A stretch of 64,000 nucleotides of DNA from Pseudofrankia saprophytica (lineage in GTDB: Bacteria > Actinomycetota > Actinomycetes > Frankiales > Frankiaceae), in NCBI RefSeq assembly GCF_000235425.2, contig NZ_KI912267.1, positions 322,207 through 386,206 of the forward strand, given 5' to 3'. The notes beneath the pieces are model-generated. The model searched no databases. It was given only the letters and a program-made list of their open reading frames with translations, and was not told where the DNA came from. Of this stretch, positions 1 to 9,411 are shown piece after piece. A program made the position numbers and the translations under genes. The first letter of the stretch is position 1. Each line of letters starts with the position of its first letter.

Positions 1-2
1 AA

Positions 3-845
3 AGCCCGCGGTCACGGTTCTCGCCGGGACCACCCACCACCGACCAGGGGCGGATCCACCGTGGCACGGTCGACCTGCGCCAGGGTGGGGCCGCGCTTGG
101 CGGCGGCTACCAGTACGAGGGCGAGCGGCTGGTCACCGGCTGGCACTCACACGACATGCACCAGATCGAGTACGGCGTCTCCGGCGTCGTCGAGGTGGAG
201 ACCGCCGCCGGCCACTACCTGCTGCCGCCGCAGCAGGCCGCCTGGATCCCGGCGGGCCTGGAGCACCAGGCGACGATGAACGCCGCGGTGCGCACGGTGT
301 CGGTGATGTTCGACCCGCGCATCGTGCCGTACCCCGGCGACCGGGCCCGCATCCTCGCGGTCTCCCCGTTGATCCGGGAGATGATGCTCTACGCCCTGCG
401 CTGGCCGATCTCGCGGCCCGAGTCCAACGAGGTCTCCGACGGGTTCTTCCGGACGCTCGCCCACCTGGTCGCCGAGTCGCTCGATCACGAGGAGCCGCTG
501 AGCCTGCCGACCTCGACCGACCCGGTGGTGGCGGCGGCGATGGTCTACACCCGCGAGCATCTCGACACGGTCACCGCGGCCGCGGTGAGCCATGCGATCG
601 GGGTGTCCGAGCGGACGCTGCGCCGCCAGTTCGCCGCCGAGCTGGGCATGCCCTGGCGCGGCTACCTGCTACAGGCCCGGCTGCTGCGGGCGATGGCGCT
701 GCTCGCCGAGCCGGGCCCTTCGGTGCTGGACGTGTCGCTGGCGGTCGGCTTCGAGAACGTCAGCGCCTTCGCCCGCGCGTTCGCCCAGCGCTGCGGCGAG
801 ACCCCGTCGGCCTACCGCCGCCGCGTGGCCGGCGCGCCAGGCTGA
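3..845 (+). CDS. AraC-family transcriptional regulator (5'-partial)
   Basis: This is an AraC/XylS-type activator or repressor, a cytoplasmic DNA-binding protein. The N-terminal half reads as a cupin-like sensor: the WHSHDMHQ stretch around base 141-164 is followed by a proline-rich turn and a PAGLEH motif. The C-terminal half is the double helix-turn-helix, with SERTLRRQF in the first recognition helix and FENVSAFARAF leading into the second. The frame is open from base 3 to the first in-frame ATG at 156 and contains no ATG, GTG or TTG before it. Starting at 156 would cut the cupin motif in half, so the real start lies upstream of the window. The ligand and target cannot be read from the sequence. 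The MFS carrier that follows on the opposite strand is convergent and only 16 bases away. Confidence 0.85.
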   Translation, partial: SPRSRFSPGPPTTDQGRIHRGTVDLRQGGAALGGGYQYEGERLVTGWHSHDMHQIEYGVSGVVEVETAAGHYLLPPQQAAWIPAGLEHQATMNAAVRTVSVMFDPRIVPYPGDRARILAVSPLIREMMLYALRWPISRPESNEVSDGFFRTLAHLVAESLDHEEPLSLPTSTDPVVAAAMVYTREHLDTVTAAAVSHAIGVSERTLRRQFAAELGMPWRGYLLQARLLRAMALLAEPGPSVLDVSLAVGFENVSAFARAFAQRCGETPSAYRRRVAGAPG

Positions 846-861
846 TCACGCGCCAGGCTGA

Positions 862-2328
862 TCACGGGCCCGGCAGGGTTATCTGGACCTCCGGGCTGGC
901 GGCGATCGACGGGGCGCTGGTGTCGGCGATCCGGCGCGCGACGCGCCACCACAGGGCCAGCTGGGCGAGTGCGAGCAGGATGGCGAACGGGAACAACGTC
1001 CACGCTCCCGCGACCTGCAGCAGCGTGCCGGCCAACCAGGGCAGCAGTGCGCCGCCCACCAGCCCGCCGGCGGTGAGCACCCCGATGGCGGTCGGCACGA
1101 GGCCCGCGGAGGTCAGGCGCGGCGTGACCGCCATGGCCGTCGGGAAGATCGGGCCGAGGAAGAAGCCGAGCAGCAGGAACGCGGCGCTCGCCAGGCCCGC
1201 CGTGCCCGGCGCCGCCCACGCGAGCACGCCCGCGACCGTCGTCCCGGCCATGCACGCGTACATCAGGCCGGTCTGGGTCAGCCGCAGCCGGGCGGTGACC
1301 GGGGTGGTGAGGAACCGGCCGGCGGTGAGGCCGAGCCAGTACCCGCTGGTCGTGTAGCCCGCCAGCAGGCCGGAAACGGACCGTTCCTCGACAAGGTAGG
1401 TATAACCCCAGTTTCCGACGGCGATCTCCAGGCCGACGTAGACGGCCAGCATGCCCGCGCCGAGCAGCACCGCCGGCTGGCGCAGCACCGCGGGAAGGCC
1501 AGCGGCCGGCCGCCCGCCGCCGCCCGCCGCTGACCCGGTCGACCCGTCCGGGGGTGCGGACGCGGTCAGCAGCGGGTCGGCGGCGGGTGCCGGGAAGGTG
1601 ACGGCGGCGGCCAGGAGTGTCGGCGCGGTGACGACCGCGAGCACCAGCATCACGGTCGGCCAGCCGGTGAACGTCAGCAGCCACGCCGCGAGCAGCGGGC
1701 CGATCAGCGCGCCGACGCCGAAGAAGGCGTGCAACCGGTTGAGCAACGCCGTCGACCCCGGCCGAGCGGTGAGGTAGACGTTCAGGACGCATTCCAGCAG
1801 GCCCGTCGCGAAGCCCATGAGCAGCGACAGCACGACGAACACGAGGAAGGGCGGCCGCGTCGAGGTGAAGAGCCACGCACACAGGAGCAGCGCGCCGAAG
1901 CCGAGCAGCATGCGCCGGGTACCGAGCCGGCCGACGATGGGTCCGGTCAGCGAGCTGGCGATGACGTAGCCGGCCGCGCTGGTGAAGAACGTCGCGCCGA
2001 TCGTCGCCTCGTCCACGCCGTAGTCGGCCATCTGCGCCGGCAGCAGCACGCCGCCGACGCCGGCGGAGATACCGAACACCACGAACAGCGCATAGGAGAC
2101 GGCCACCGACGCCAGCCGCGTCGCCGACCACTTCTCCGCGACGGTGGCACTCGCGGCGGTGGCCCCGGTCCCGCCCTCTGTCCCAGCCGCGGCTATGACG
2201 ACTCCCTCGCGCGTCCGCCGGCCGGGCCCGGCCGGCGACGCCGCCCGCGGAAACCGGCCTGTAACGAGTTCACCATCACGGCCGGGCCCCGTGGCGGATT
2301 CGAGTGCGAGCACCGCCTCGATGATCAC
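862..2328 (-). CDS. MFS transporter
   Basis: This is an inner-membrane carrier of the major facilitator superfamily with about twelve hydrophobic segments. The first segment is the VSYALFVVFG region, and there is a short basic loop with GRLGTRRM between segments 2 and 3. A glycine/proline-rich central loop (PAPAADPLL to GGGGRP) separates the two halves. The sequence style resembles fucose-permease-like or YbjJ-like MFS proteins; the substrate is unknown. The start is uncertain. The GTG at 2328 has an AGGGA ribosome site seven bases upstream. It gives 488 residues with a long hydrophilic N-tail. A GTG at 2106 would start just before the first membrane segment and give 414 residues. It is divergent from the GH3 lipoprotein across a gap of about 56 bases, so sugar or oligosaccharide transport is possible but only inferred. 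Confidence 0.8.
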   Translation of the reverse strand: MIIEAVLALESATGPGRDGELVTGRFPRAASPAGPGRRTREGVVIAAAGTEGGTGATAASATVAEKWSATRLASVAVSYALFVVFGISAGVGGVLLPAQMADYGVDEATIGATFFTSAAGYVIASSLTGPIVGRLGTRRMLLGFGALLLCAWLFTSTRPPFLVFVVLSLLMGFATGLLECVLNVYLTARPGSTALLNRLHAFFGVGALIGPLLAAWLLTFTGWPTVMLVLAVVTAPTLLAAAVTFPAPAADPLLTASAPPDGSTGSAAGGGGRPAAGLPAVLRQPAVLLGAGMLAVYVGLEIAVGNWGYTYLVEERSVSGLLAGYTTSGYWLGLTAGRFLTTPVTARLRLTQTGLMYACMAGTTVAGVLAWAAPGTAGLASAAFLLLGFFLGPIFPTAMAVTPRLTSAGLVPTAIGVLTAGGLVGGALLPWLAGTLLQVAGAWTLFPFAILLALAQLALWWRVARRIADTSAPSIAASPEVQITLPGP

Positions 2329-2384
2329 CAGATCGTCCCTGAGACCGTCTGTGAGCGCGCCCGGCCACCGGGTTAAATTCCACC

Positions 2385-4319
2385 GTGCCGTCAACGAGAC
2401 TGTCCAGAACGCTCTTGTCCCGGCTGTCGAACGGACACGCCCTGGTCGCGCTCGCGATTGCCGCGGTCGTTCTGCCCGTCGTGGCGGCCGGATGCGCAAA
2501 AGGGAAGGCACCCGCTTCTTTTCCCTATCTCGACCCGGCGGTGCCGGTCGACCAGCGGGTTTCCGACCTGCTCGGCCGGATGACGCTGGACGAGAAGGTC
2601 GGCCAGATGACGCAGGCCGACCGTGGCGCCGTCGCCAAGGACCCGTCCATGGTCACGTCACTCGGGCTCGGCTCGGTGCTGTCCGGTCCGGCCCTGGTGC
2701 CAGCCGACGACACCCCGTCCGCCTGGGCCAACCTGGTCGACGGCCTCCAGTCGCGCGCGCTCACCACCAGGCTGCGGATTCCGCTGCTGTACGGCACCGA
2801 CTCGGTGCACGGGGACAACAACCTCATCGGCGCCACGATCTTCCCGCACAACATCGCGATGGGCGCGACCCGCGACCCGGACCTCGTCCGCGAGGCGGCG
2901 CGGGTCACCGCCACCGAGACCAGGGCGACCGGCCCGCAGTGGGTCTTCGCGCCCTGCCTGTGCGTCTCCCGCGACCTGCGCTGGGGCCGCACCTACGAGA
3001 GCTTCGGCGAGGACCCGAACCTCGTCATCCAGATGGAGACGGTCCTGGAAGGTCTCCAGGGCAAGGGCACCGGGGATCTCGCCGACCCGACGCGCGTTCT
3101 CGCCACCGCCAAACACTTCGCGGGCGACGGCGACACCGCCTACGGGACGTCCACCAGTTTCGCGTACACCATCGACCAGGGCGTCACGGTCACCGACCGC
3201 GCCCACTTCGACCAGGTCGACCTCGCGCCCTACGTGACGGCCGTCGAGAAGTACCACGTCGGCAGCATCATGCCGTCGTACTCCAGCGTCGACTGGACGG
3301 AGGACGGCGTCGGCAACCCGGTGCGGATGAGCGCGAACAAGGAGCTGCTCACCGACGTCCTCAAGGAGAAGATCGGGTTCGACGGGTTCCTCGTCAGCGA
3401 CCTGATGGCGATCCAGCAGCTCCCCGGTGACTACGCCGCCCAGGTCCGTGCCGGCGTCAATGCCGGGATCGACATGTTCATGGAACCCAACAGCGCGCCG
3501 CGGTTCGCCCGGACGCTGCTGGACGAGGTACGGGCCGGGCGGGTCCCGATGTCGCGCATCGACGACGCGGTGGGCCGGATCCTCACGGCCAAGTTCGAGC
3601 TGGGCCTCTTCGAGCGTCCCTTCACCAACCGCGGGAACATCGGCACGGTCGGCTCGCCAGAGCACCGCGCCGTCGCCCGCCGGGCCGTCGCCGCGTCGCA
3701 GGTGCTCCTGAAGAACGACGGCGACACGCTGCCGCTGCGGTCCTCCCAGCGCGTCTACGTGGCCGGGGTGAACGCGAGCGACCTCGGCAACCAGGCGGGC
3801 GGCTGGACCGCCACCTGGCAGGGAGCCCCCGGGAACACCATCCCCGGGACCACGATCCTGCAGGGCGTTCAGCATTACGCAGCGAACGTGACCTACAGCG
3901 CCGACGCGTCCGCGCCGACCGCGGGCCACGACGTCGGCGTCGTCGTCATCGGCGAGACTCCGTACGCGGAGGGGTTGGGCGACGTCGGCAACGGCCACAC
4001 GCTGAACCTGTCCGGCACCGACCGCGCGAACATCGACCACGTGTGCGGCGCCATCAGCACCTGCGTCGTCCTGGACGTCGCCGGCCGCCCGCAGATCGTC
4101 ACCGACGAGCTCGCGAAGATGGACGCGTTCGTCATGTCGTGGCTGCCGGGCAGCGAGGGCGCCGGCGTCGCCGACACCCTGTTCGGCGACCGCCCCTACT
4201 CCGGTCGCCTCCCGGTCACCTGGCCGCGCGCCGAGTCCCAGGAACCCATCAACATCGGCGACAAGGACTACGACCCGCTCTTCCCCTACGACTACGGCCT
4301 GACCACCGCCCGTCGCTGA
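2385..4319 (+). CDS. Glycoside hydrolase family 3 beta-glucosidase lipoprotein
   Basis: This GH3 enzyme releases terminal beta-linked glucose from oligosaccharides outside the membrane. It starts at GTG 2385 with a short basic stretch, a hydrophobic core and a lipoprotein box ending AAGC at Cys37, so a lipid-anchored extracytoplasmic protein is likely. The (beta/alpha)8 domain covers about residues 55-400: the GTDSVHG loop, the conserved KH pair at 243-244, and the nucleophile Asp339 in the LVSDLMA context. The second alpha/beta sandwich domain runs to about residue 640. Length (644) is normal for cellodextrinase-like or exo-1,3/1,4-glucanase-like members. It is divergent from the MFS carrier. 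The exact sugar specificity cannot be read from the sequence. Confidence 0.92.
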   Translation: MPSTRLSRTLLSRLSNGHALVALAIAAVVLPVVAAGCAKGKAPASFPYLDPAVPVDQRVSDLLGRMTLDEKVGQMTQADRGAVAKDPSMVTSLGLGSVLSGPALVPADDTPSAWANLVDGLQSRALTTRLRIPLLYGTDSVHGDNNLIGATIFPHNIAMGATRDPDLVREAARVTATETRATGPQWVFAPCLCVSRDLRWGRTYESFGEDPNLVIQMETVLEGLQGKGTGDLADPTRVLATAKHFAGDGDTAYGTSTSFAYTIDQGVTVTDRAHFDQVDLAPYVTAVEKYHVGSIMPSYSSVDWTEDGVGNPVRMSANKELLTDVLKEKIGFDGFLVSDLMAIQQLPGDYAAQVRAGVNAGIDMFMEPNSAPRFARTLLDEVRAGRVPMSRIDDAVGRILTAKFELGLFERPFTNRGNIGTVGSPEHRAVARRAVAASQVLLKNDGDTLPLRSSQRVYVAGVNASDLGNQAGGWTATWQGAPGNTIPGTTILQGVQHYAANVTYSADASAPTAGHDVGVVVIGETPYAEGLGDVGNGHTLNLSGTDRANIDHVCGAISTCVVLDVAGRPQIVTDELAKMDAFVMSWLPGSEGAGVADTLFGDRPYSGRLPVTWPRAESQEPINIGDKDYDPLFPYDYGLTTARR

Positions 4320-4330
4320 CCGGGCGGCTG

Positions 4331-5086
4331 TCAGTTCGTCGTGGCGCCGCCGTTGAGGTTGATGGTCTGCCCGGTCAGCCAGGACGCCTCCGGGGAGGCG
4401 AGGAAGACGACCGCGGCGCCCACGTCCTCGGGGGTGCCGAGGCGCTTCGCCGGGACCGAGGCCGCCAGGTGGGCGGTGACCGACGCGTCGCCCCGGGCCG
4501 CGTTGTTCATCAGTCCGAGGGCCAGGCTGTTCGCCGTCACGCCCTGGGCCGCGACCTCCTGGGAGAGGTGCCGGATGAAGCCCTCGATGCCGCTCTTGCC
4601 GGTGCCATAGACCGCGACGCCGATGTTCAGGCCCGTGCGGCCGGCGCCGGAGGAGATCTGCACGATCCGTCCCCAGCCCGCCGTGCACATGTCCTCGAGC
4701 ACGGCGTGAATGCAGTGCAGCGAGCCGTAGATGTTCAGGTCGATCGGCCCACGCCACCGGGCCGGGTCGAGCTGGCGGAACGGGACGGCTCCCATGTCCG
4801 GGTGAATGCCGGCATTGTTCACCAGGATGTCGACGGGCCGGCCGACCTCGGCCCGGATCCGCGCCACCGCCGCCCGCACCGCGTCGGCGTCCAGGACATC
4901 GAACGCGATCGCGATCGCCGTCCCGCCGGCCGCCTCGATCTCCTTGCGCGTGGCCTCGGCCCGCTCGAGAGAAAGATCGTTCACGGCGACCATGGCCCCC
5001 TGGGCGGCTAACGCGCGCGCCGCGCCCGCGCCCATGTTCTGCCCAGCCCCGGTCACCAGCGCCACATGCCCCGCCAGTTCGAACAT
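4331..5086 (-). CDS. SDR-family oxidoreductase
   Basis: This is a classical short-chain dehydrogenase/reductase of 251 residues, probably an NAD(P)-dependent alcohol dehydrogenase or ketoreductase in the cytoplasm. The cofactor loop is TGAGQNMG (12-19), a variant of TGxxxGxG. It is followed by NNAG (90-93), the catalytic Ser in ISSGAG (145-146) and YGTGK (Tyr160, Lys164). ATG 5086 was chosen over upstream in-frame codons because it has a GAGAGG ribosome site and places the Rossmann strand near the N-terminus. It is divergent from the second SDR, whose start is 66 bases away, so the two probably share a control region. The substrate is unknown. Confidence 0.88.
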   Translation of the reverse strand: MFELAGHVALVTGAGQNMGAGAARALAAQGAMVAVNDLSLERAEATRKEIEAAGGTAIAIAFDVLDADAVRAAVARIRAEVGRPVDILVNNAGIHPDMGAVPFRQLDPARWRGPIDLNIYGSLHCIHAVLEDMCTAGWGRIVQISSGAGRTGLNIGVAVYGTGKSGIEGFIRHLSQEVAAQGVTANSLALGLMNNAARGDASVTAHLAASVPAKRLGTPEDVGAAVVFLASPEASWLTGQTINLNGGATTN

Positions 5087-5152
5087 CCCGCACCTCTCCC
5101 CTACTAGAACTCTGTTCTCGCCGCCCGCTTCGGAGAAGGGTACGGTGCCCCG

Positions 5153-6019
5153 ATGATTGGGCGCGAGGAACGGCGGGCCACGCAGGTGCCGTCGATAGAG
5201 AACTGGAACCGGCTTCTTGAAGGGCGGGTCGCCGTGGTCACCGGGGGTGGCGACGGGATCGGCGGCGCCATCGCTCGGCTGTTCGCCGAGCATGGCGCTC
5301 TCGTCGAGGTCGCCGAGATCGACCCGGAGCGGGCCGAACGGTTACGCGCCGAGGTGACGGGTGCGGGCGGGACGGTACGCGCGCACGTTGTCGACGTCAG
5401 GGCCGAGCAGGACGTGGCACGGCTGGCGGACACGGTGCTCTCCGAGCACGGGCGGGTCGACGTGCTGGTGAACAACGTCGGCGACTACCGGCCGCTGGCG
5501 CGGTTCCCCCAGTCGTCGACCGAGTCGTGGCGGCAGATGTACGAGACCAACCTGCTGCACGTCTTCGCCGTCACGCGCGCGTTCATCCCGTCGATGATGG
5601 AGCGGCGTAGCGGGAGCATCGTCAACATCCACTCGGTCGAGGGGATGCGCGGCTACCCGGGTGACCCGGTCTACGGCGCCATGAAGGCCGGCGCAGCCCA
5701 TTTCACGACCGGCCTGGCGGTGACCATGGGCCGCCACGGCATCCGGGTCAACGGAATCGGCCCCGACCTCACCCAGACGCCACAGGTCGACTACCTCACC
5801 GGCTACGAGGACCACGACGACCTCTGGGCCTCCTGGGCGCCCGTCGGTCGGCTCGGCTGGCCCGAGGACCAGGCCCGCGTCGCGCTCTTCCTCGCCAGCG
5901 ACCTCTCGTCGTTCGTCACCGGCCACAACATCCCCGTCGACGGCGGCACGAAGGCCGGCGCCGGCTGGTTCTACTCGCCGAAGGAAGGCCGCTTCGTCAA
6001 CCGCCCCAGACACCTGTGA
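5153..6019 (+). CDS. SDR-family oxidoreductase
   Basis: This is a second short-chain dehydrogenase (288 residues), divergent from the SDR at 4331-5086. It carries TGGGDGIG (30-37) for NAD(P) binding, NNVG (107-110), a catalytic Ser161 in NIHSVEG, and the YGAMK motif with Tyr174 and Lys178. The N-terminus has about 22 extra residues before the Rossmann fold, and the C-terminal tail is extended (WFYSPKEGRF). Such tails occur in SDRs acting on bulky lipid or steroid substrates, but that is inference. Ten bases separate its stop from a small hairpin in the convergent gap to folD. Confidence 0.88.
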   Translation: MIGREERRATQVPSIENWNRLLEGRVAVVTGGGDGIGGAIARLFAEHGALVEVAEIDPERAERLRAEVTGAGGTVRAHVVDVRAEQDVARLADTVLSEHGRVDVLVNNVGDYRPLARFPQSSTESWRQMYETNLLHVFAVTRAFIPSMMERRSGSIVNIHSVEGMRGYPGDPVYGAMKAGAAHFTTGLAVTMGRHGIRVNGIGPDLTQTPQVDYLTGYEDHDDLWASWAPVGRLGWPEDQARVALFLASDLSSFVTGHNIPVDGGTKAGAGWFYSPKEGRFVNRPRHL

Positions 6020-6022
6020 CCG

Positions 6023-6037
6023 GGCGGCACAGCCGCC
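6023..6037. terminator. Small GC hairpin between convergent genes
   Basis: A GGCGGC stem (6023-6028) pairs with GCCGCC (6032-6037) across a three-base loop, in the 36-base gap between the convergent SDR and folD genes. There is no T-run, so it would be at best a weak or factor-assisted terminator. Confidence 0.35.
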
Positions 6038-6055
6038 AGCACGGGGCAGGCCCGC

Positions 6056-6937
6056 CTAGTTCTCAGGGGTGCCGGCGGGGGTGAGGTCACCGGCGCGGGC
6101 GGACTCGCGTGCACGGGCGGCCTGCATGGTCTGGTCGATGAGGACGGCGATGGTCATCGGGCCGACGCCGCCGGGGACCGGGGTGATGTAGGCGGCGCGC
6201 TCCGCGGCCGGGGCGTATTCGACATCGCCCTGGTTGTCGGCGTAGCCGGCGTCGACGACCACGGCGCCGGGCTTGATCCAGTCACCCTTGATCAGGGCCG
6301 GACGACCGACGGCGGCGACGACGACATCGGCACGGGCGACGTGGTCGGCCAGGTCCGCGGTGCGGGAGTGGCAGTAGGTGACGGTGGCGTTGCGGGCCAG
6401 CAGCAGCATGCCGACCGGCTTGCCGAGGATGGGGCTGCGCCCGACGACGACGGCGTGCTTGCCGGCCAGCGGAATGTCGTAGGCGTCGATCAACGCCATG
6501 ATCCCGCCCGGCGTGGCCGACCGGAAGCCGCCCTCGTCGAACGCCATCATCGCGAACGACGTCCTCGTGACGCCGTCGACGTCCTTCGACGGGGCGATCG
6601 CCTCGAAGGCCGCCCGCTCGTCGATCTGGTCAGGCACCGGGTGCTGCAGCAGGATGCCGTCGACCTCCGGGTCGGCGGACAGCTCCCGGATCGCCTCGAT
6701 CAGGGTCTCCGTCGAGATCGACGCGTCCAGCTCCAGGCGGCGCGACTGCATGCCGACCTTGGCGCAGCGGTTCGCCTTCATCCGGACATAGGTGCGGGAG
6801 GCCGGATCGTCGCCGACGAGCACCGTCGCGAGCACCGGGACGCGGCCGTGGGCGGTGACGAACTCGGTCACCTCCCGCTCGACGCGATCAAGAATCGCCG
6901 TCGACTGGGCCCTGCCGTCAAGGATCTGCGCGGTCAT
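6056..6937 (-). CDS. folD: Bifunctional methylenetetrahydrofolate dehydrogenase/cyclohydrolase FolD
   Basis: FolD interconverts 5,10-methylene-, 5,10-methenyl- and 10-formyl-tetrahydrofolate with NADP, feeding one-carbon units to purine and methionine synthesis in the cytoplasm. The 293-residue protein shows the YxxxK catalytic pair (Tyr50, Lys54), the QHPVP loop, the PSKDVDG motif, the NADP-binding [14 protein letters not shown] stretch and the C-terminal [11 protein letters not shown] signature. ATG 6937 was chosen because the frame upstream is low-complexity sequence, this start matches the family N-terminus, and AGGAG lies 11 bases ahead. It is convergent with the SDR at 5153-6019. It appears monocistronic. 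Confidence 0.97.
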   Translation of the reverse strand: MTAQILDGRAQSTAILDRVEREVTEFVTAHGRVPVLATVLVGDDPASRTYVRMKANRCAKVGMQSRRLELDASISTETLIEAIRELSADPEVDGILLQHPVPDQIDERAAFEAIAPSKDVDGVTRTSFAMMAFDEGGFRSATPGGIMALIDAYDIPLAGKHAVVVGRSPILGKPVGMLLLARNATVTYCHSRTADLADHVARADVVVAAVGRPALIKGDWIKPGAVVVDAGYADNQGDVEYAPAAERAAYITPVPGGVGPMTIAVLIDQTMQAARARESARAGDLTPAGTPEN

Positions 6938-7050
6938 ACGGTCTCGGTCTCCTGGGAGTCGGTCCTGGCGCCGGGCGCGCCGCGATGCCAGGCTACGGCG
7001 CGGGCGAGCACCAGGCGTGCCACGCCAGCCCGGAACGGAGGGGATCAGGG

Positions 7051-8232
7051 GTGGGTGACGGGCTTCCGCGGCCGTTCGGTGACTACCAGGTGGAGATCTA
7101 CCTCCAGGGCCTGAGCGGTGTCCTGCCGACGCTGCCGATGGTCTTCGACGAGCTGGAGCGGCGGGCGGCGAGCGCGCTGTCACCGTCGGTCTGGTCGTAT
7201 GTGGCCGGTGGGGCGGGTGACGAGGCGACCCAGCGGGCCAACCACGCGGCCTTCGGCGGCTGGGGACTGGTACCGCGGATGCTGGTCGGCGCGACGGAAC
7301 GCGACCTGTCGGTGGAACTGTGGGGTCGGCGGTGGCCGGCACCGGTGTTCCTCGCGCCTATCGGCGTCATCGGGTTGTGCGCGCAGAGCGGGCACGGCGA
7401 CCTCGAGACCGCCCGGGCAGCGGCCAGGGCCGGCGTCCCGATGGTCGCCTCGACGCTGACCGTTGATCCGCTGGAGGAGGTCGCGGCCGAGCTCGGCGAG
7501 ACACCGGGTTTCTTCCAGCTGTACACGCCCAAGGACCGCGAACTCGCCGAAAGCCTGGTGAGCCGCGCCGAGCGGGCCGGTTTCGCTGGCATCGTCGTCA
7601 CCCTGGACACCTGGGTCACCGGGTGGCGGCCCCGCGACCTGGCCACGTCGAACTTCCCGCAGCTGCGCGGACACTGCCTGGCGAACTACTACACCGATCC
7701 CCGGTTCAGGGCGATGCTCGGCGCCGACCCCGCGTCCGACCCTCAGGCCGCCGTCCTGCAGTGGGTGATGACGTTCGGCCACGCGGTGACCTGGGACGAC
7801 CTGCGCTGGCTGCGCTCGCTCACCAGGCTCCCGCTGATCCTCAAGGGGATCCAGCACCCGGACGACGCCCGCCGCGCCGCCGACGCGGGCGTCGACGGCA
7901 TCTACTGCTCGAACCACGGCGGCCGGCAGGCCAACGGCGGCCTGCCCGCCCTCGACTGCCTGCCCGGCGTCGTCGCGGCGGCGGGCGGCCTGCCCGTCCT
8001 GTTCGACTCGGGCATCCGCTCCGGCGCCGACGTGGTCAAGGCGCTGGCCCTGGGCGCGTCCGCGGTCGGGATCGGTCGGCCATACGCGTACGGCCTCGCC
8101 CTCGGCGGCGTCGAAGGCGTCATCCACGTGCTCCGCTCCATCCTCGCCGAGGCCGACCTGATCATGGCCGTCGACGGCTATCGCGCCCTGGTCGACCTCA
8201 CTCCGGACGCTCTGCGCCGCGTCAGCGGCTAG
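7051..8232 (+). CDS. FMN-dependent alpha-hydroxy acid dehydrogenase/oxidase
   Basis: This 393-residue flavoprotein of the lactate/glycolate oxidase family oxidises 2-hydroxy acids to 2-oxo acids using FMN. The TIM barrel shows the LAPIG FMN-binding loop, the [13 protein letters not shown] region, the LKGI strand with its catalytic Lys, and the SNHGGRQ signature with catalytic His289 and Arg292. This is followed by the phosphate-binding [19 protein letters not shown] segment and [11 protein letters not shown]. The W-rich middle ([14 protein letters not shown]) resembles lactate 2-monooxygenases more than glycolate oxidases. GTG 7051 was chosen for the GGAGGGG ribosome site about ten bases ahead. 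It ends nine bases from the convergent hemerythrin gene. Confidence 0.9.
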   Translation: MGDGLPRPFGDYQVEIYLQGLSGVLPTLPMVFDELERRAASALSPSVWSYVAGGAGDEATQRANHAAFGGWGLVPRMLVGATERDLSVELWGRRWPAPVFLAPIGVIGLCAQSGHGDLETARAAARAGVPMVASTLTVDPLEEVAAELGETPGFFQLYTPKDRELAESLVSRAERAGFAGIVVTLDTWVTGWRPRDLATSNFPQLRGHCLANYYTDPRFRAMLGADPASDPQAAVLQWVMTFGHAVTWDDLRWLRSLTRLPLILKGIQHPDDARRAADAGVDGIYCSNHGGRQANGGLPALDCLPGVVAAAGGLPVLFDSGIRSGADVVKALALGASAVGIGRPYAYGLALGGVEGVIHVLRSILAEADLIMAVDGYRALVDLTPDALRRVSG

Positions 8233-8241
8233 GCGGCAGGG

Positions 8242-8745
8242 TCAGCTGTTGGTCTCGATGTAGTCCGCCGCGTCCTTGCTTTTCGTGTTCACCCCTGCGC
8301 CGGCCTGGTGGTCGGCGTAGAACTGCAGCCACCGCATTGCCAGCTGGTGACGCAGTTCCGGGCTGGTGCTCTTGATGAAATCCGGGATCGCCTCGCGTTC
8401 CTCCTCGTCCAGGTGTTTGCCGTTCTCGGTCCGGGCCTCACCCACCGCCTCGAACCAGACCTTGCTCCCGGCCCGGTGGGAGCGGGCCTCGGCGACCGCG
8501 TCGCGGATCTTGTTGTGGTCATCGATCGCGTCCTCGGTCTCGTCTTCCGGATCACCGGCTTCACCCTTCTTCAGCAGAGTCGGGTAGAACACCGTCTCCT
8601 CCGCGTCCGCGTGGGTGTCCAACCGGATCGCCAGCACCTCCCACACCGCCTTCAACTCGGCGTTGCTGGTGGCGTAGTCGAGGTAGAAGAACTGGCGCCG
8701 CAACCAATCGTGATCCGCGTAGACCAAATCGACAATGTCAGCCAT
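8242..8745 (-). CDS. Hemerythrin-like HHE cation-binding protein
   Basis: This is a 167-residue all-alpha protein with the HHE arrangement of hemerythrin-like oxygen- or metal-binding proteins. The ligand set is visible: His12 (DHDW), His45 and Glu49 (THADAEE), His77 (DDH), His111 and Glu115 (KHLDEEE). Such proteins bind a non-haem di-iron centre and act in oxygen, NO or redox sensing. ATG 8745 is preceded by AGGGAG at eight bases. The C-terminus (about 145-167) is a hydrophilic tail. It is transcribed away from the GlsB region, alone. Confidence 0.88.
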   Translation of the reverse strand: MADIVDLVYADHDWLRRQFFYLDYATSNAELKAVWEVLAIRLDTHADAEETVFYPTLLKKGEAGDPEDETEDAIDDHNKIRDAVAEARSHRAGSKVWFEAVGEARTENGKHLDEEEREAIPDFIKSTSPELRHQLAMRWLQFYADHQAGAGVNTKSKDAADYIETNS

Positions 8746-9141
8746 ACAAGATCTCCCTAATTTGTTGATCCACGGTCATCGTTACCACCGGCGATCACCG
8801 CCCAAACGCTTTGATGGCCGCCGCCCGATGCGCGGGCGGGCCTGCTGGTCGCCTGCCGGTGCGCATACGGCCGGAGGCCGGTCGAGGCTGGGTGGCCGGT
8901 CGAGGCTGGGTGGCGACGCGCTCGCCACCGTTCGTGGCGAACCGGCCCGCCGGGTCCATACCTACGCGCGCGGACGCCGCGCCCAGGCGACGCGCGCCCC
9001 GCCACCTCGGCCGGCCCCTGACTGGGGCGGCGGAAAATAGCGTTTCACGGCGCGAGATTTCAGCAATTGAGCGGGATTAGGCGGAGGTCCGCCGGGTAGA
9101 CCCCTCGGCAGCAGACATCATCAACAGGCGGGAAAGTGAAC
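8746..9141. other. Gene-free stretch with an 18-bp tandem repeat
   Basis: No open frame in this stretch shows a recognisable domain or a good start. It must hold the promoter of the minus-strand hemerythrin gene near 8750-8800 and that of the plus-strand GlsB gene near 9040-9130. The only clear structure is the tandem repeat listed at 8877-8912. Confidence 0.6.
8877..8912. repeat. Two perfect tandem copies of an 18-bp unit
   Basis: The unit GCCGGTCGAGGCTGGGTG occurs at 8877-8894 and again at 8895-8912 without mismatch, in non-coding DNA. Confidence 0.9.
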
Positions 9142-9411
9142 ATGGGTATTATCGCGTGGATCGCGCTCGGTCTGGTCGCCGGAATCATCGCCGAAAAGCT
9201 GACCGGTGAGCGGACGAGCTGGGTGGTCGCCGGGGTCGTCGGGATTGTCGGCGCCCTGCTGGGTGGCTGGCTCGCCAAGGTGATTTTCCATGTGCACTCG
9301 CTGAACACGTTCTTCAACATCTCCACCTGGATCACCGCGATCGTCGGCGCCGTGGTTCTCCTGCTCATCGTGCGCGCGGTGACCGGCGGCCGGCGTGGAG
9401 CCCGGATCTAG
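9142..9411 (+). CDS. GlsB/YeaQ/YmgE-family (transglycosylase-associated) membrane protein
   Basis: This small integral membrane protein of 89 residues has three hydrophobic helices: IIAWIALGLVAG, VVAGVVGIVGALLGGWLA, and WITAIVGAVVLLLIV. The G-rich helices and GERTSWVVAG loop are typical of the GlsB/YeaQ/YmgE family, which is linked to envelope or general stress. ATG 9142 is preferred over GTG 9136 because the GGGAAA ribosome site is then correctly spaced. A second family member lies at 29621-29890. The neighbours (anti-sigma-like ATPase, PP2C phosphatase) suggest a stress-response setting, which is inference. Confidence 0.85.
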   Translation: MGIIAWIALGLVAGIIAEKLTGERTSWVVAGVVGIVGALLGGWLAKVIFHVHSLNTFFNISTWITAIVGAVVLLLIVRAVTGGRRGARI

